A stretch of DNA of 64,000 bases. Origin: Branchipolynoe longqiensis (Eukaryota; Annelida; Polychaeta; Phyllodocida; Polynoidae). The stretch's first letter is position 1. Each line of letters starts with the position of its first letter. A program made the position numbers and the translations under genes. Shown piece by piece: positions 19,960 through 30,259 of this stretch. The notes under the pieces are model-generated. The model searched no databases. It saw nothing but the letters and a program-made list of their open reading frames with translations, and had not been told where the DNA came from. The stretch lies in assembly GCA_030323885.1 (NCBI GenBank), contig CM059187.1, positions 135,647,826-135,711,825 of the forward strand, in the 5' to 3' direction.

Positions 19960-22366
19960 CTATTCATCGATGTCCATGTCTGGAGTATCCTCCCGAATAG
20001 TATTTGCACAGTCACCGCATTTACAGAGTGGAGTGCAGGTCAGGCCATTCTTCAAGCAGCTACACCTAATTCCCTTGCACCCTGCATTTGACGAGTTCAA
20101 CTATAGCCAATGGGGCAGGCAAGGCAAGACATCTCACTGGAACATACACCTCTTTCTCCAATTTCCATCCATTTTCTTCAATTGGAGGAAGGGCCGGACA
20201 ATTATCTGGGTATGATTTGTCCCGCATTTTGATGTCGTTTGCACGGATGATATGTGGAAGCAATGCAGCACGAGTTGGTGGAAGCATCTCACCTTCCAAG
20301 TACTTTGACCGGAACAAGTCCCACCTGAGTGATGGTAGGGTTGTTGGACCTTTTGAACTGTAGATGTGACACACGAAAGTCTCCAATGCCATCACCTGTG
20401 TGGGAAGCTTGCCATCATTCGTCTCATCAGGAATGGAAATACATCCTAATGCCTTGAAGCAGTCAATGGCATGGTCATCTTCATCAAGCTTCAGGTATGC
20501 ATTAACCCATGACTTCTTCGAGATTCCAATGAATTTGCCTCCCCAGTCAGTTCCAGAGAAATTCTGGAGTCCAAGGAGACCTGGACATTTGCGACGGCCA
20601 ATAACCTGAACTCTCTCAAAGATGTCTATTTCACGTTTCTTCATTCCTTTGCGAGTATGAAACTTCAAGGATGTGGGAAATGTTATTTGTCAGCTGGCGA
20701 CCAGATCAACTAGGAGCAGGAGTACGTCAGTGTCAGGTGACCATACGCAGATCCGTTGTGAAGCACCACAGACTGCAGGACTTGGTTTGGAATTAGTGTG
20801 TATGAGCATACTCGAAACCATGTCCCTTGATATGAGTATCATACATGACAACCAGCACAAATGAACATTTGCTTGCAAAATAGTCCAGCAGTCGCTGGCC
20901 AAACAGGCATGTGAGTTTCCTCTTTGTTGGTGATGCTGACAGTAGGTCCTTGATGGACATAGTGAGCTTCATTTCGGGATGAACTTCGTATTCAATGGAT
21001 GTAGTTGATCGCTTCTGTCGGGTCATGTTCTTCAACGACTGATCCATGTATCGATCGAACACAACTCGACCCTCATCATAACTGGCCATCATCGTTTCTA
21101 GGCGCTTGTTGAATGCATCCTGAAGGTGTGAAAGCTTCAGCATCTTTGGCGTCTTTGTCATAGTCTGAAGTACACCCAATCAATGATCAAAACTTTGACT
21201 GGGGGATCTTCCTGCAGTATGCCAGGCACTGGCAGAACATCAAGGGACTCGACCATGGCATCTTCAACTGCGTGCATCAGACTGCCTTTGTCAGCTGGGA
21301 TGTACAGGGATCCATCAACAGCACAGAGAAAGCGGGGCATCGTTAAAATCTCATACTCGCCAATAGTCTCCTCAAGTTTTGGAACTAAACCTCAATGCAA
21401 TCTGTCCAGAGAGCTGGTAATGTTCTGTACGTTTAGAAGATCTGGAAGCTTTTGGGAAGCTCTCAAGATACTCGTCAACTAGATGAGCAAGGTGAGGTGT
21501 TGTCGTCAAAAGATTGTCAGGCTCATTTCGTCTCAGTGAGGCGACAAACTTAACATCTGGAAGACGCTCGCTGATGAGTGTTTTGAGGTATTTCCAATAG
21601 TTCTCACTCTCATTAATATCTATGCGGTTCCTTTTCAGAATTGACAAGTATTCATCATTGACCTCAGCCATGCTCAATGTAACATCATCGTCACTAAGGG
21701 TGTTCTGAATAGCGAGGAGCAATTGTTCATCACATAGTGAGCGAATGAGCAATACATTACTGCGATCCATCTTCGATGATATTCTCTGTGCAGAGACAAA
21801 CATGTCCGATGATAGTGCTTTTCAAGAGCTGATGCGTCACCGGGCCCCTCAAGGTCAGCTACACAAACTCTGACCTGGTCAGCCGGGGTTTGCTGCTTGA
21901 TCTCAAGGAGTGTTTTACCCATTGCATCAGTAAGAACACAGTGCAGTGGCTCTGAGTCAGTCTTGGGGCAAAAGTCACAGGTGGAGAACATACACACTTC
22001 TTCCTTTGGGACAGTATTTGACCGCTTTGGCCATACCAATCCCTCAGCACTTAAACGTCGCCCTCATCCTCGTGGAGCACAGATAGGTGAATCGGTTCGG
22101 GGTCGCTTACTAAGGCGTTCAATCTTAGTCTTGTTGATGATAGGTTTCTGACATTCACAATGATATCGAACGGATTTGAGTTCTTCATTCAAGCCGGACA
22201 ACTGGTTCAATAGTTTATGAATGTCACTTTGAGTGTCACCAAGAGACACCCTCTCCCGGCAGCATCGTAAAAGTTCATCTGTCATGGCTGGATTGTTCAC
22301 CAATTGCCTGTTTGATTTGGCACATTCTTTACAAATCACATAAACGTTATCCTCCCCTGCAGACAT
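19960..22366 (-). pseudogene. broken nuclease-like gene of the Academ-like element
   Basis: One gene is spread over at least seven minus-strand frame segments, so several frameshifts disable it. In order: 22366-22064 starts at a true ATG with Cys motifs (VICKEC, YHCEC); 22039-21800 has CMFSTCDFCPK and KHYHRTC, a probable zinc-binding unit; 21803-21372 is helical; 21340-21158 ends near VKVLIID; 21179-20793 has VVFDRYMDQSLK; 20902-20690 has VWSPDTDVLLLLV; 20668-20066 has GRRKCPGLLGLQNFSGTDW; 20065-19960 has a C-terminal CSCLKNGLTCTPLCKC segment and a stop. The order matches a large family of uncharacterised multicopy invertebrate proteins. The IID, FD, DTD and GTD acidic motifs are compatible with an XPG/FEN-like nuclease fold, and XPG-like domains have been reported in Academ elements (from memory, not checked here). 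Role by inference: nuclease or transposase of the element. Confidence 0.7.
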
Positions 22367-22794
22367 ATCGGCTGTATGTGATTTACTGATCTCATTAATA
22401 ATGCTGGCAACGAGTATTTCCGACGGGGCTCAAAACTGTTTTAAAACATCTGAAAAACATAAATGAAGTCATGCTGATGACAATCATTTATATGGTCCAT
22501 TTTAATTGGAGTATCTGGAATACAAATTTGACGTTCTGGAAGATCTGTAGTGAAGTCTATCACCAAGCTTCAGACCTGAAAGAAAAATAGCGTCATTAAT
22601 TTCGGTGTTCAGAGATCCTATATGATGAACCGAGAGTGAGCAAAAATACTTTCTGCTGCTTTTGAAGTGCCCACAATCACCTCAGTATGCTTAAATCTCC
22701 CAAAACTAAGAAATTGGATCATACATGATGAGGATACTTGCCGGTGTCCATCCGGAAGGCACATGAGTCAGAGTCAAATCCTAACTTGTCAACT

Positions 22795-23053
22795 GGAAGT
22801 GAAAACCTACACTTCCGGTTGCTTTGTAAGTGTCATAAATCAACTTAGCATACCTGAAAACCTACAAATCGACACTTCAAGTATGAAAATCGGTCAATAA
22901 CTTCTGGAGATAGGTGAATGGTCAGTTGCGGGGGGTCTCAAAACGGAAATGACCCCCCACCGAAGGGGTCAGGGGTCTGAAAATTTGGACCCCTGCAAAA
23001 AAAAATCAATTTTAGCACAAAAATCCTACGGGAATACATATCATACCGCACTA
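22795..23053 (-). repeat. right terminal inverted repeat of the Academ-like element
   Basis: Reverse complement of the left arm over about 260 bp, ending CATACCGCACTA. The spacer 22367-22794 between this arm and the gene start holds no other open frame and would contain the gene's promoter. Confidence 0.85.
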
Positions 23054-23324
23054 GTACGGACTTTTGACTTGTGCGCTCATGGCAACTTTATAGTGCTGCC
23101 CCACTGTGAGTTCGGGTCGCTGGCACCATGACCTGATATCCCATTCAGTCATATTATCCTGACACCGAGCCAACCACTCTTGCCCTATCCTTATAATGCC
23201 GAGTGCCTGGCTAGGAAGTGACACGTATCAATCTTTAAGTAGTTAGTTTAACTCGATCGGGAATTGAACTCCCAACCTTCCGCACGGGAGGCCTGTACTC
23301 TACCGATTCGGCTACCGCGTCCGA
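23054..23324 (-). repeat. SINE-1, head side of the split copy
   Basis: Continues the copy begun at 19410. It keeps the body and a head with TCGGCTACCGCGTCCG. It shares the GTA duplication with the left part. Confidence 0.9.
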
Positions 23325-23410
23325 TATGGGTAGCTAGAGGTACGTGTGACATCTGGGTATAGGCAGTAATGCACTCTACTCGACAAGTGTAGCTAACCAT
23401 CACATCACCA

Positions 23411-23766
23411 AACCAGACGGGTGGCCGAATCAGTAGACAGTCCGTCTCCTGTTTTGGGAGATCGGGAGATCCGAACCCATGAGTTTGTGGGTTCGAATCC
23501 TGGTCGAGTCAAACCAATGACTTAAAAATTGATACTTGTTGCTTCCTAGCCTGGTGCTCGGCATTACTGGGATATGACAAGGACTGGTTGGCTCAGTCTC
23601 AGGATAATATGACTGAGTGGGATATCAGGTCATGGTGCTGGCGGCCTGGTCTCCCAGTGGGGCAGCACTATAAAAGTTGCCATGAGTGCACACTGTCGCA
23701 AGTCAGTACCCGTCCTGATATGACCTTAGATGTTGCTAGGACGTAAAACAACAACAAACAAACAAA
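23411..23766 (+). repeat. SINE-1 with composite head
   Basis: The head starts CCAGACGGGTGGCCGAATCAG, mixing the variant start with the common A box. It has two B-box-like segments (GGAGATCCGAACCC and GTGGGTTCGAATCC). The body is complete, with a CAAACAAACAAA tail. Confidence 0.8.
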
Positions 23767-23859
23767 TCACTTCACCAAACACCTACACATCATGCAGCCA
23801 TACAAGTATAGAAAATAATAAAGAGCAATATGGCACAGACCAAGTCTAATCATTGTTAT

Positions 23860-24421
23860 GGTGCTGTCACATTACGACGCTTCTCGCCAACGTGCATTGA
23901 CGTATGTGATTTTTTGGCGGAACGGATACTTCATGAAGCGTTACACGCGCATTAGGCAAGCGTTGGTATTCGTTAATGGATGGCGAGGGTCGGCGGCGCG
24001 CGTCAGGGGATTGGCGAAGTTTTGTGCTTACACAAAACCTTTGACGTGCGACAACGCGTGGGTGCCAACATTATGGCGACGTTAGGGGCGCGTCGAGATA
24101 CGTTAAGTGCGCTGGAATAACGTTAGGCAAATGCTAGGCTGATGCCGCGTGCGTGAGGCTCGTTGCACCAAACTGTTGCTTTGTTTGTTTGTTGTTGTTT
24201 TACGTCCTAGCAACATCTAAGGTCATAACAGGATGGTGAGCCAAACTTTTTTTTTTTTTTTCCTCACGCGTCGATATACGTTACCGCAGCGTCGGCCGCA
24301 TGCTACCAACATGTTGCGCTGACGTCAAACCTTTTCCCATCGCACCGAAAAGTTTGACATTTCTTGACTTTTTTGCGCTTTGGCGGCGCCCCGGCGAGAA
24401 GCGTCGTAATGTGACAGGTCC
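23860..24421. mobile_element. GC-rich MITE copy 2 with SINE-1 tail inside
   Basis: The ends GGTGCTGTCACATTACGACG and CGTCGTAATGTGACAGGTCC are inverted repeats continuing to CTTCTCGCC/GGCGAGAAG. The central core TTTTGTGCTTACACAAAA is palindromic and matches the centre of copy 1 at 18027. An AT dinucleotide lies on each side, but copy 1 has TA, so the target rule is unsettled. Confidence 0.75.
24181..24237 (-). repeat. SINE-1 3'-end fragment (57 bp)
   Basis: GTTT tail plus CAACATCTAAGGTCATAACA inside the GC-rich MITE. Heavily 5'-truncated. Confidence 0.8.
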
Positions 24422-24527
24422 ATTACTAACCAAATCCACTAATGTATCCCCAGACTAGTCCTAGTACTACCCACACGAACAACCCTTCATAGAAAACTAC
24501 CCAAAACACCACCTCAACACTGGTTGA

Positions 24528-24655
24528 TCCCGACTAGATACACAACCTCTTACCAGTCTTAGCCAAATGTAGCAATATTTTGTTTGTTTTTGGTTTTAGA
24601 AAATTGGATACCATAATCAGAGTATGCAGCTTTAAGCGATATGACACTGGTAATA
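24528..24655 (+). repeat. direct repeat flanking a SINE-1 (left copy)
   Basis: CCCGACTAGATACACAACCT and a TTAA-MITE-like right end (AGAGTATGCAGCTTTAAGCG) recur after the SINE-1, split there by a solo LTR. The whole block was duplicated. Confidence 0.7.
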
Positions 24656-24658
24656 AGA

Positions 24659-24991
24659 TTGGTTGGTTGTTGGAGTTTTACATCGTTGCAACATCTAAGG
24701 TCATATCACTATCAGGACGGGTACCGACTTTTGACAGTGCTCACTCATGGTGACTTAATAATGCTGCTCCACTGGGAAACCAGACCACCAGCACCATGAC
24801 CAGATATCCCACTCAGTCACATTATCCTGAAACTGAGCTAACCAGTCCTTGCCCTATCATATTAATGCCGAACAACAGGCTAGGAAGAAACAAGTATCAA
24901 TTTTATAAGTCATTGGGTTGACTCGACTGGGAACCAAACTCCCGATCTCCCGCACGCGAGGTCCGTTTCGGCCTCCACGCCCGGTCCACAC
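24659..24991 (-). repeat. SINE-1, full length
   Basis: A complete minus-strand copy with a 6-bp local duplication (ATATCACTATCAGG). The head is eroded at the A box. Confidence 0.8.
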
Positions 24992-24997
24992 TGCTTA

Positions 24998-25081
24998 ACC
25001 CGACTAGATACACAACCTCTTAGCTAAAGGTAGGGGGGAAAAAAATGTTTGGTCTTAGAAAATTGGATGCCATAATCAGAG
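24998..25081 (+). repeat. direct repeat flanking a SINE-1 (right copy, first part)
   Basis: Matches 24528 onward and continues after the LTR at 25627-25680. Confidence 0.7.
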
Positions 25082-25626
25082 TGTAAAGTCGTCGTCTGGC
25101 AGCTGTAGTTGTGTAGGCAGGCTAATAGGAAATCACTACAGGCAAGTATAAGAAATGTAGAGTATAAAGAGTGCAGGAAGACAGAGAGCTTGCACCCTCA
25201 GGTTTATTATTATATAGTGGTTTCTGGACCTGACATGGCATATCACCTGACCATGCCCTCCAATGAACGGTAAGCATTTCTAGGTCCACCAATCACAGTA
25301 AGCATTCTTATGTCACCATGCCAACTGTGGCTGCTTTGGCCTCACCTGCTCTGTTGTGTCTGTGTGTTTGGTGATCCGTGACTAACAGTTGGGGGGGAGG
25401 GGGTTGTGAGTAGAGCTCTTGAGCTCCTTCCACACTAATAGTAGTGCCCCTCTCACACCATCTATAGAATACATAATGACTATTTAGTACAAGTAAAGGA
25501 TCACCAGCACCACATAATACATTAATGCCCCTGGCCCTGTACATCATTTACCTTTATAGACCATTTGTAATCCCTTATAGACCAGTTCACATTCCCCACC
25601 AATGTGTTTTATCAGAATATTTTACA
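25082..25626. mobile_element. solo LTR 1, 545 bp, AGAG target duplication
   Basis: It starts TGTAAAGTCGTCGTCTGGC, ends ATTTTACA, and is flanked by AGAG (25078-25081, 25627-25630). Excising it restores ATCAGAGTATGCAGC as seen intact at about 24613. TG...CA ends with a short TGTAAA/TTTACA inverted repeat and a 4-bp duplication identify an LTR. No internal retroviral-type genes are nearby, so it is a recombination remnant. The family is not identifiable. Confidence 0.8.
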
Positions 25627-25680
25627 AGAGTATGCAGCTTTAACTTTAAGCGGTAGACCACTGGTATTGAGAACTCTATG

Positions 25681-26190
25681 TCCTTTAAATATTGAATGGA
25701 TGCGACTAGATACTACTCGTATACAGTAATAACTCAAGAATTTTATCTTATTTTGTTTTAAATTTTTTTAAACAATTTTTTTAATAAAAAAACCATTTTC
25801 AATGACACCCCTCTAAGATGGCCCCCGGTTGTCACAGCGTGTAACGGGTATCGGGAGATGCAGAGTGCTCGTCATTTTGACGTGGAACTAACAGCTGTAG
25901 TTAGTTATCTGTTGTCAGTGGCTGGCTGACCCCATGGTGACCCCAGGGTACCCTAGACGCTAGATAAGTGTAATTTACTCACAGATCAGAGAGCTGCAAA
26001 TCACAACGGGCTTTAATGCTTCCATTCGGATATGGTTTATATGAATATCTCGTGTGGTCTATAGGTCGTGTATGGTGACCCTTATAATAAAAAATACAAT
26101 GATATATATTATCTAATATATACACACCTATACACATATATATGCATATATATATATTTATATATATAACACATATCTAAATCTCTCTCT
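25681..26190. other. no recognised gene
   Basis: Unique-looking up to 26090, then TA-rich. ATGCATATATAT repeats at 26100-26165. Confidence 0.5.
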
Positions 26191-26191
26191 A

Positions 26192-26369
26192 TATAAAACC
26201 TCTATAAATCGAGCGCCCGTCGGACCGACTTTAAGTGGTCCATTTAGGGAGGTGATCGGTTTAGGGAATTAGAATATGGTTATAATGGTATTGTTGGGAC
26301 TCAAATAAAGCGAGCGATATAGGGAAGTGGTCGATCTGTGGAGGTGATCGCTTAGGCGGGGTTTACTTC
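26192..26369. mobile_element. TA-MITE copy 2, worn ends
   Basis: Internal blocks GGACCGACTTTAAGTGGTCC and CAAATAAAGCGAGCGATAT are clear. The termini are mutated (TATAAAACCTCTATAAATC). Confidence 0.75.
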
Positions 26370-26394
26370 ATATTATGTAGTTCGTGCGTTTCCT

Positions 26395-26395
26395 C

Positions 26396-26448
<53 letters not shown>
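26395..26448. repeat. (AT)n microsatellite
   Basis: AT dinucleotides between two TA-MITEs in opposite orientation. Confidence 0.95.
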
Positions 26449-26452
<4 letters not shown>

Positions 26453-26468
26453 ATATATATATTATATA

Positions 26469-26649
26469 GAGTAAAATCTCTCTAACTGACCACCTCCACA
26501 GATCGACCCACTCCCCTATATCGATCGCTTAATGTGGGTCCCAAAAATACCATTGTAAGGATATTCTAACTCCCTAGAGCGACCACCTCCCTAAATGGAC
26601 CACTTAAAGTCGGTCCCATGGTCGGTCGATTTAAAACGGTTTTACTGTA
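26469..26649. mobile_element. TA-MITE copy 3, inverted relative to copy 2
   Basis: It starts AGAGTAAAATCTCTCTAAC, ends GGTTTTACTGTA and carries the family blocks in reverse order. Confidence 0.75.
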
Positions 26650-26653
26650 TATA

Positions 26654-27224
26654 TAATCTACTTTACGTTAGGTTGAGGTAACTTTTATTTTAAATGGCTA
26701 ACTTTGTAGATATTTGAAGTGAAAACATGCTAAATTAATTTTGGCAAGAACATCAAAACTGAGACCATAGTCTTAAGCAGTAACATGTTCTATTAAACTG
26801 GCTTAGTATTCCCTTCTATGCAGAAACAAAATAAAATACTTAATAAATGCACCAGTATTCAAGTTTGATATGTAGGGTAAAATATAGGTAGTATAGGTAG
26901 AAAATCTTGAAAAGTCTTGAACTTCATTCGCCCGATTTCAAGGCCTTCAAAAGCCTTGAATTTAACCTATTTTGAGTAATTAGTCTTGAAAAGCCTTGAA
27001 TTCAATTAAACTGTCCCCACTGATCTAAATTAGTCCGAAATCGACATTCGCCTTTGTTGTTTCCTGCCTGAAATCCAAATAAAATAGTCTTGAATTCCTA
27101 TCAAAAACAGCCTTGAAAAGCCTTGAAATAGTCTTGAATTCGAAATCTCCACATGTGTATGCACCCTATACTAGTATCTCGGTTATGAAATATTTATGAT
27201 TTCATCGGACTTCGCAGATTTAAA
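26654..27224 (+). mobile_element. TTAA-MITE, left end lost, with an inserted CTTGAAAAG repeat
   Basis: It begins at the CTACTTTACGTTAGGTTGAG block directly after a TA-MITE and ends TTCATCGGACTTCGCAGATT. Between family blocks sits a 270-bp repeat of another kind. Confidence 0.75.
26899..27168. repeat. CTTGAAAAGCC-type dispersed repeat (copy 1)
   Basis: Multiple CCTTGAAAAGCCTTGAAT motifs in direct and inverted arrangement. The block AGTCTTGAATTCCTATCAAA also occurs at 47455, so it is a dispersed element, probably a non-autonomous DNA transposon. The termini are uncertain. Confidence 0.6.
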
Positions 27225-27570
27225 CTGGTTAAATCTCAAGTTCAAGCGGCGTTCTTGCGTCCTTTAGATGTATGCTACAATGTGAGCAAGACGGTGACCT
27301 GCTGGTCATAAGAGATTACTACTGCTCCGAGCCACTCATGCTGAAGTATATATCTGTGGATTCCCGCCAGTGTTTATACGGATCTGTCTCGGGTCTCACT
27401 TAAATAACTACGCAGAACCCCATACACTTGCCTACAGGCTGCAGGCAGCCGGTGAAATTTTATGTTTTTTGTGTGGATTTTTTATTTTTTGGTGGTGGTG
27501 GTGGTGGTGGGGAGTTGCAACCCACTGCAGAATGATATTGCCAGGCGTGTGTCTGTGTGTGGGGGCGTGT
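27225..27570. other. no recognised gene; (GGT)n run
   Basis: GGT run 27490-27511; otherwise unremarkable. Confidence 0.5.
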
Positions 27571-27667
27571 GTAGTAATAGTAGCAGTAGCAGTAGCAGTA
27601 ACAGTAGCAGTAGCAGTAGCAGTAGCAGTAGCAGTAGCAGTAGCAGTAGCAGTAGTAGTAGTAGTAG
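27571..27667. repeat. (AGTAGC)n hexanucleotide microsatellite
   Basis: AGTAGC repeats grading into AGT. Open frames reading poly-Ser or Val/Ala are artefacts. Confidence 0.95.
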
Positions 27668-27857
27668 ACGACATGGGGTAAGGGTGGGGGTGCCCTGTCA
27701 GATGGGACTTGTCCGCTCAGGGTCGCCCATTGTTCTACCTTGAGTAAACCCGACCCCTACCGGTCATGAATTTGTTTGGACTCGGGGAGTATCGGGCATG
27801 TTGTAGGCGAGCCGAATTCCAGCAGAACCCCAGCAGTTTTTACTTTAATCCATGGTG

Positions 27858-28150
27858 TTCTCTGTGGCGGAGTGGTTACTTAGAGTGTCTGACTTTTTTC
27901 TAGGTCAGACTCCTAATCTGAAGGTTGGTGGTTCGATTCCCCGTGGACCCACCTCTGCCAATTTGGATTTCCACCTTTGTGGATAACTTACAGCATCATC
28001 AAAGGCCAGTTTCTCTTATACCATGTCTATGTGGTGTGGGAGGTTAAAAATCCCTTGGGTTGGTAAAAGTGTAGGCCCAGGCTTTCTATCGACAAACTGT
28101 CTAATGGTGAAAACAAGTCTATTCAGGCTTATCCATAATAGGCAGTATAA
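27858..28150 (+). repeat. second tRNA-derived repeat, Arg(CCT)-like head
   Basis: The A box TGGCGGAGTGG (27873) and B box GGTTCGATTCC (27931) surround an anticodon-like loop CTCCTAA as in tRNA-Arg(CCT). The stem segment GTCTGAC...GGTCAGAC is duplicated. About 200 bp of unrelated body follows. A single copy is seen, so calling it a SINE is an inference. Confidence 0.5.
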
Positions 28151-28179
28151 ATCTTCAAGAAAAAAACCAGCACCTCTGC

Positions 28180-28560
28180 CACCTCCTCCTCCTCCTCATC
28201 TCCCCCCCTCCTCCTCCTCCTCCTCCTCCTCCTCCTCCTCCTCCTCCTCCTCCTCCTCCTCCTCCTCTCCTCCCTCCTCCTTCCTCCTCCTCCTCCTCAT
28301 CCTCCTCCTCCTCCTCCTCCTCCTCCTCTCCTCCCTCCCCTCCTCTTCCTCCTCCTCCTCCTCCTCCTCCTCCTCCTCCTCCTCCCACTACTTCCCTCCA
28401 TTCCCCTCACTCTCCCCCCTCTCCATACTGTCTCACTCTTCTCTTACCCCTTTCCTGTCTTCTCCCCTTCCTCTTCTTCCTCCTGTTTCCTCCCCTCACC
28501 TCAACCTCAATCTCCCCCTCACTCCTCGCCCCCACTGCCCCCCCCCCCATCTCTTCTCCC
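28180..28560. repeat. (CCT)n microsatellite and CT-rich shoulder
   Basis: About 200 bp of CCT/TCC triplets (28184-28384), then CT-rich sequence. Confidence 0.9.
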
Positions 28561-29170
28561 TGCTTCCCATTTATGGGCGTGTCCCACCACCAAGCGCACC
28601 CTTAAGGGAATAAAGCCATAGAAAAATACAAATATTATTGTAAAACAAGACGAAGCTAAAACCCTGCCAAGGTAAGAAAGGGAGGGCGACAAGCATCTAC
28701 ACTTTGTTTGATGACCGAATGTTGTGTCTTCTGATTGTTGGCGAGTCCCAGAACTCGATACTGTCATAAATATAAGTAGCAGAGCTTTAGAGCCGTGTGC
28801 AAAATGCGCTGTATTTTTGTGTTAAAAAAAGAAGAAAGGCTCCTGGCGAGTTCCCCCCCCCCCCCCCGCGCGCCTCTGGGAGATAAAGAAGTGGGATGAG
28901 GATGAGAACCCCCGGGGAGGCTGCAAGGTGCGGCTTGTTCCTGCATTTCCCACACTGAATGTGTCTGTCAGATAGACACAGTCAGGACAGATAACAACCA
29001 AGCATGACTCCTGTTCTAGTGCCTCGGTCATGCTGCTGTGTTTTCTCACCCTCACCCGGCTAGGCGCTCCTGCCAAGATGAGTCAAAGACATTTGCAGGC
29101 GCCGATCTCCAGGAGTTTCCCATGACAACGATGATGACGATAATTGAGATGATGATTAAGATGATAAGGA
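28561..29170. other. no recognised gene
   Basis: Unique-looking apart from a C run at 28852-28867. No frame shows coding character. Confidence 0.45.
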
Positions 29171-29460
29171 TTATGCTGTGATGATGATGATAATGATGAT
29201 GATGATGAAGAAAAAGATGAAGAAAAAGATACTATTGATGTGGAATATAATATATTTATATGTGTACTTTTTACAAATGTATATTTCTTCCAATTGCAAG
29301 TTGGATTCGTGGTGTCTGATGATGATGATGATGATGATGATGATAATAATAATAAGTCAAAGAGATTGCAGGCGCGGATCTCGAGGCGTTTCCCGTGATG
29401 ACGACGGTGACGATAATTGAAATGGTGATTAAGATGATAAGGATGATCATAATGATGATG
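29171..29460. repeat. (GAT)n microsatellite cluster
   Basis: GATGATGAT runs at 29180-29215, 29318-29345 and 29425-29460. A block (AGTCAAAGA..TTGCAGGCGC.GATCTC) at 29083 and 29357 is duplicated. Confidence 0.85.
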
Positions 29461-29461
29461 A

Positions 29462-29802
29462 TTGTTGTTTGTTTGTTGGTTGTTGGAGTTTTACTTCCTG
29501 GCAACATCTAAGGTGATATCAGGACAAGTACCGACTTGTGACGGTGTACACTCCTGGCGACTTTATAGTGCTGTCCCACTGGGAAATCAGGCCACAGGAA
29601 CCATAATCAGATATCCCACTCAGTCACATTACTCTGACACTGAGCTAACCATGCCTTTCCCTATCCTATTAATGCCGAGCGTCAGGCTAGGAAGTGAGAA
29701 GTATAAATTTGATAAGTCAATGGTTTGACTCGACCGGGAACCAAACTCCCTATCTCCCGCACGCGATGACGGTGTTCTCCCGATTCGGCCACCGCGTCCG
29801 AT
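29462..29802 (-). repeat. SINE-1, full length
   Basis: A complete minus-strand copy ending in the head motif TCGGCCACCGCGTCCG. Confidence 0.85.
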
Positions 29803-29843
29803 AAGGCGGATGTGTTTCTACTGCCACTGATACTTTATTATTG

Positions 29844-29846
<3 letters not shown>

Positions 29847-29918
<72 letters not shown>

Positions 29919-29996
29919 AACAAGGGATTGTAGGTGCAGTCGCAAAGTAGGTTGTGCAATTTGTAATTGTGTTTTCGTGTCTCAGTTTCTGATGAC

Positions 29997-30033
<37 letters not shown>

Positions 30034-30034
30034 G
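29847..30034. repeat. (ATT)n and (AAT)n microsatellites
   Basis: ATT array 29847-29917 and AAT array 29995-30034 are mirror-type arrays on opposite strands, about 80 bp apart. Confidence 0.9.
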
Positions 30035-30169
30035 GATAACCAGCTCATTACAGTAATGCAATTTAATGACGCATATGCTTTAAAATAAGATTGATATACA
30101 TTGTCACTCAGGTATATTCTGATTCCTTTCGTCTGTGATTAAAACACCCCCCTAACCCACAGTGCTCAA

Positions 30170-30211
<42 letters not shown>

Positions 30212-30259
30212 AAACAACCAAACACACAATTTAGCAGTCCATTGTGAAATTCCTGATGC

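Larger units (their letters stand above)
19474..23053 (-). mobile_element. Academ-like DNA transposon, 3.58 kb, long TIRs, 3-bp GTA duplication
   Basis: The outermost 12 bp are exact inverted repeats (TAGTGCGGTATG and CATACCGCACTA). Strong inverted similarity continues for about 300 bp, with shared blocks AGGATTTTTGTGCTAAAAT, GACCGATTTTCATACTTGAA and TTACAAAGCAACCGGAAGT. GTA flanks both ends (19471-19473, 23054-23056), and removing the element restores a normal SINE-1 sequence. A single degenerate gene fills the minus strand. A 3-bp duplication with a Cys-rich, nuclease-like product fits the Academ superfamily best (inference). PIF/Harbinger also duplicates 3 bp, but its transposase motifs are absent. 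Confidence 0.85.

Noticed and set aside
19772..20215. 147-codon plus-strand frame inside the Academ-like element
   Set aside because: Overlaps the minus-strand family gene, whose motifs are recognisable. The plus frame has none.
20793..21179. Independent 128-codon gene
   Set aside because: It is one frame segment of the single broken Academ-like gene. Motif order continues into the neighbouring frames.
23858..24085. 75-codon frame with an ordinary-looking composition
   Set aside because: Entirely inside a GC-rich MITE between its inverted ends. Not conserved in the sister copy.
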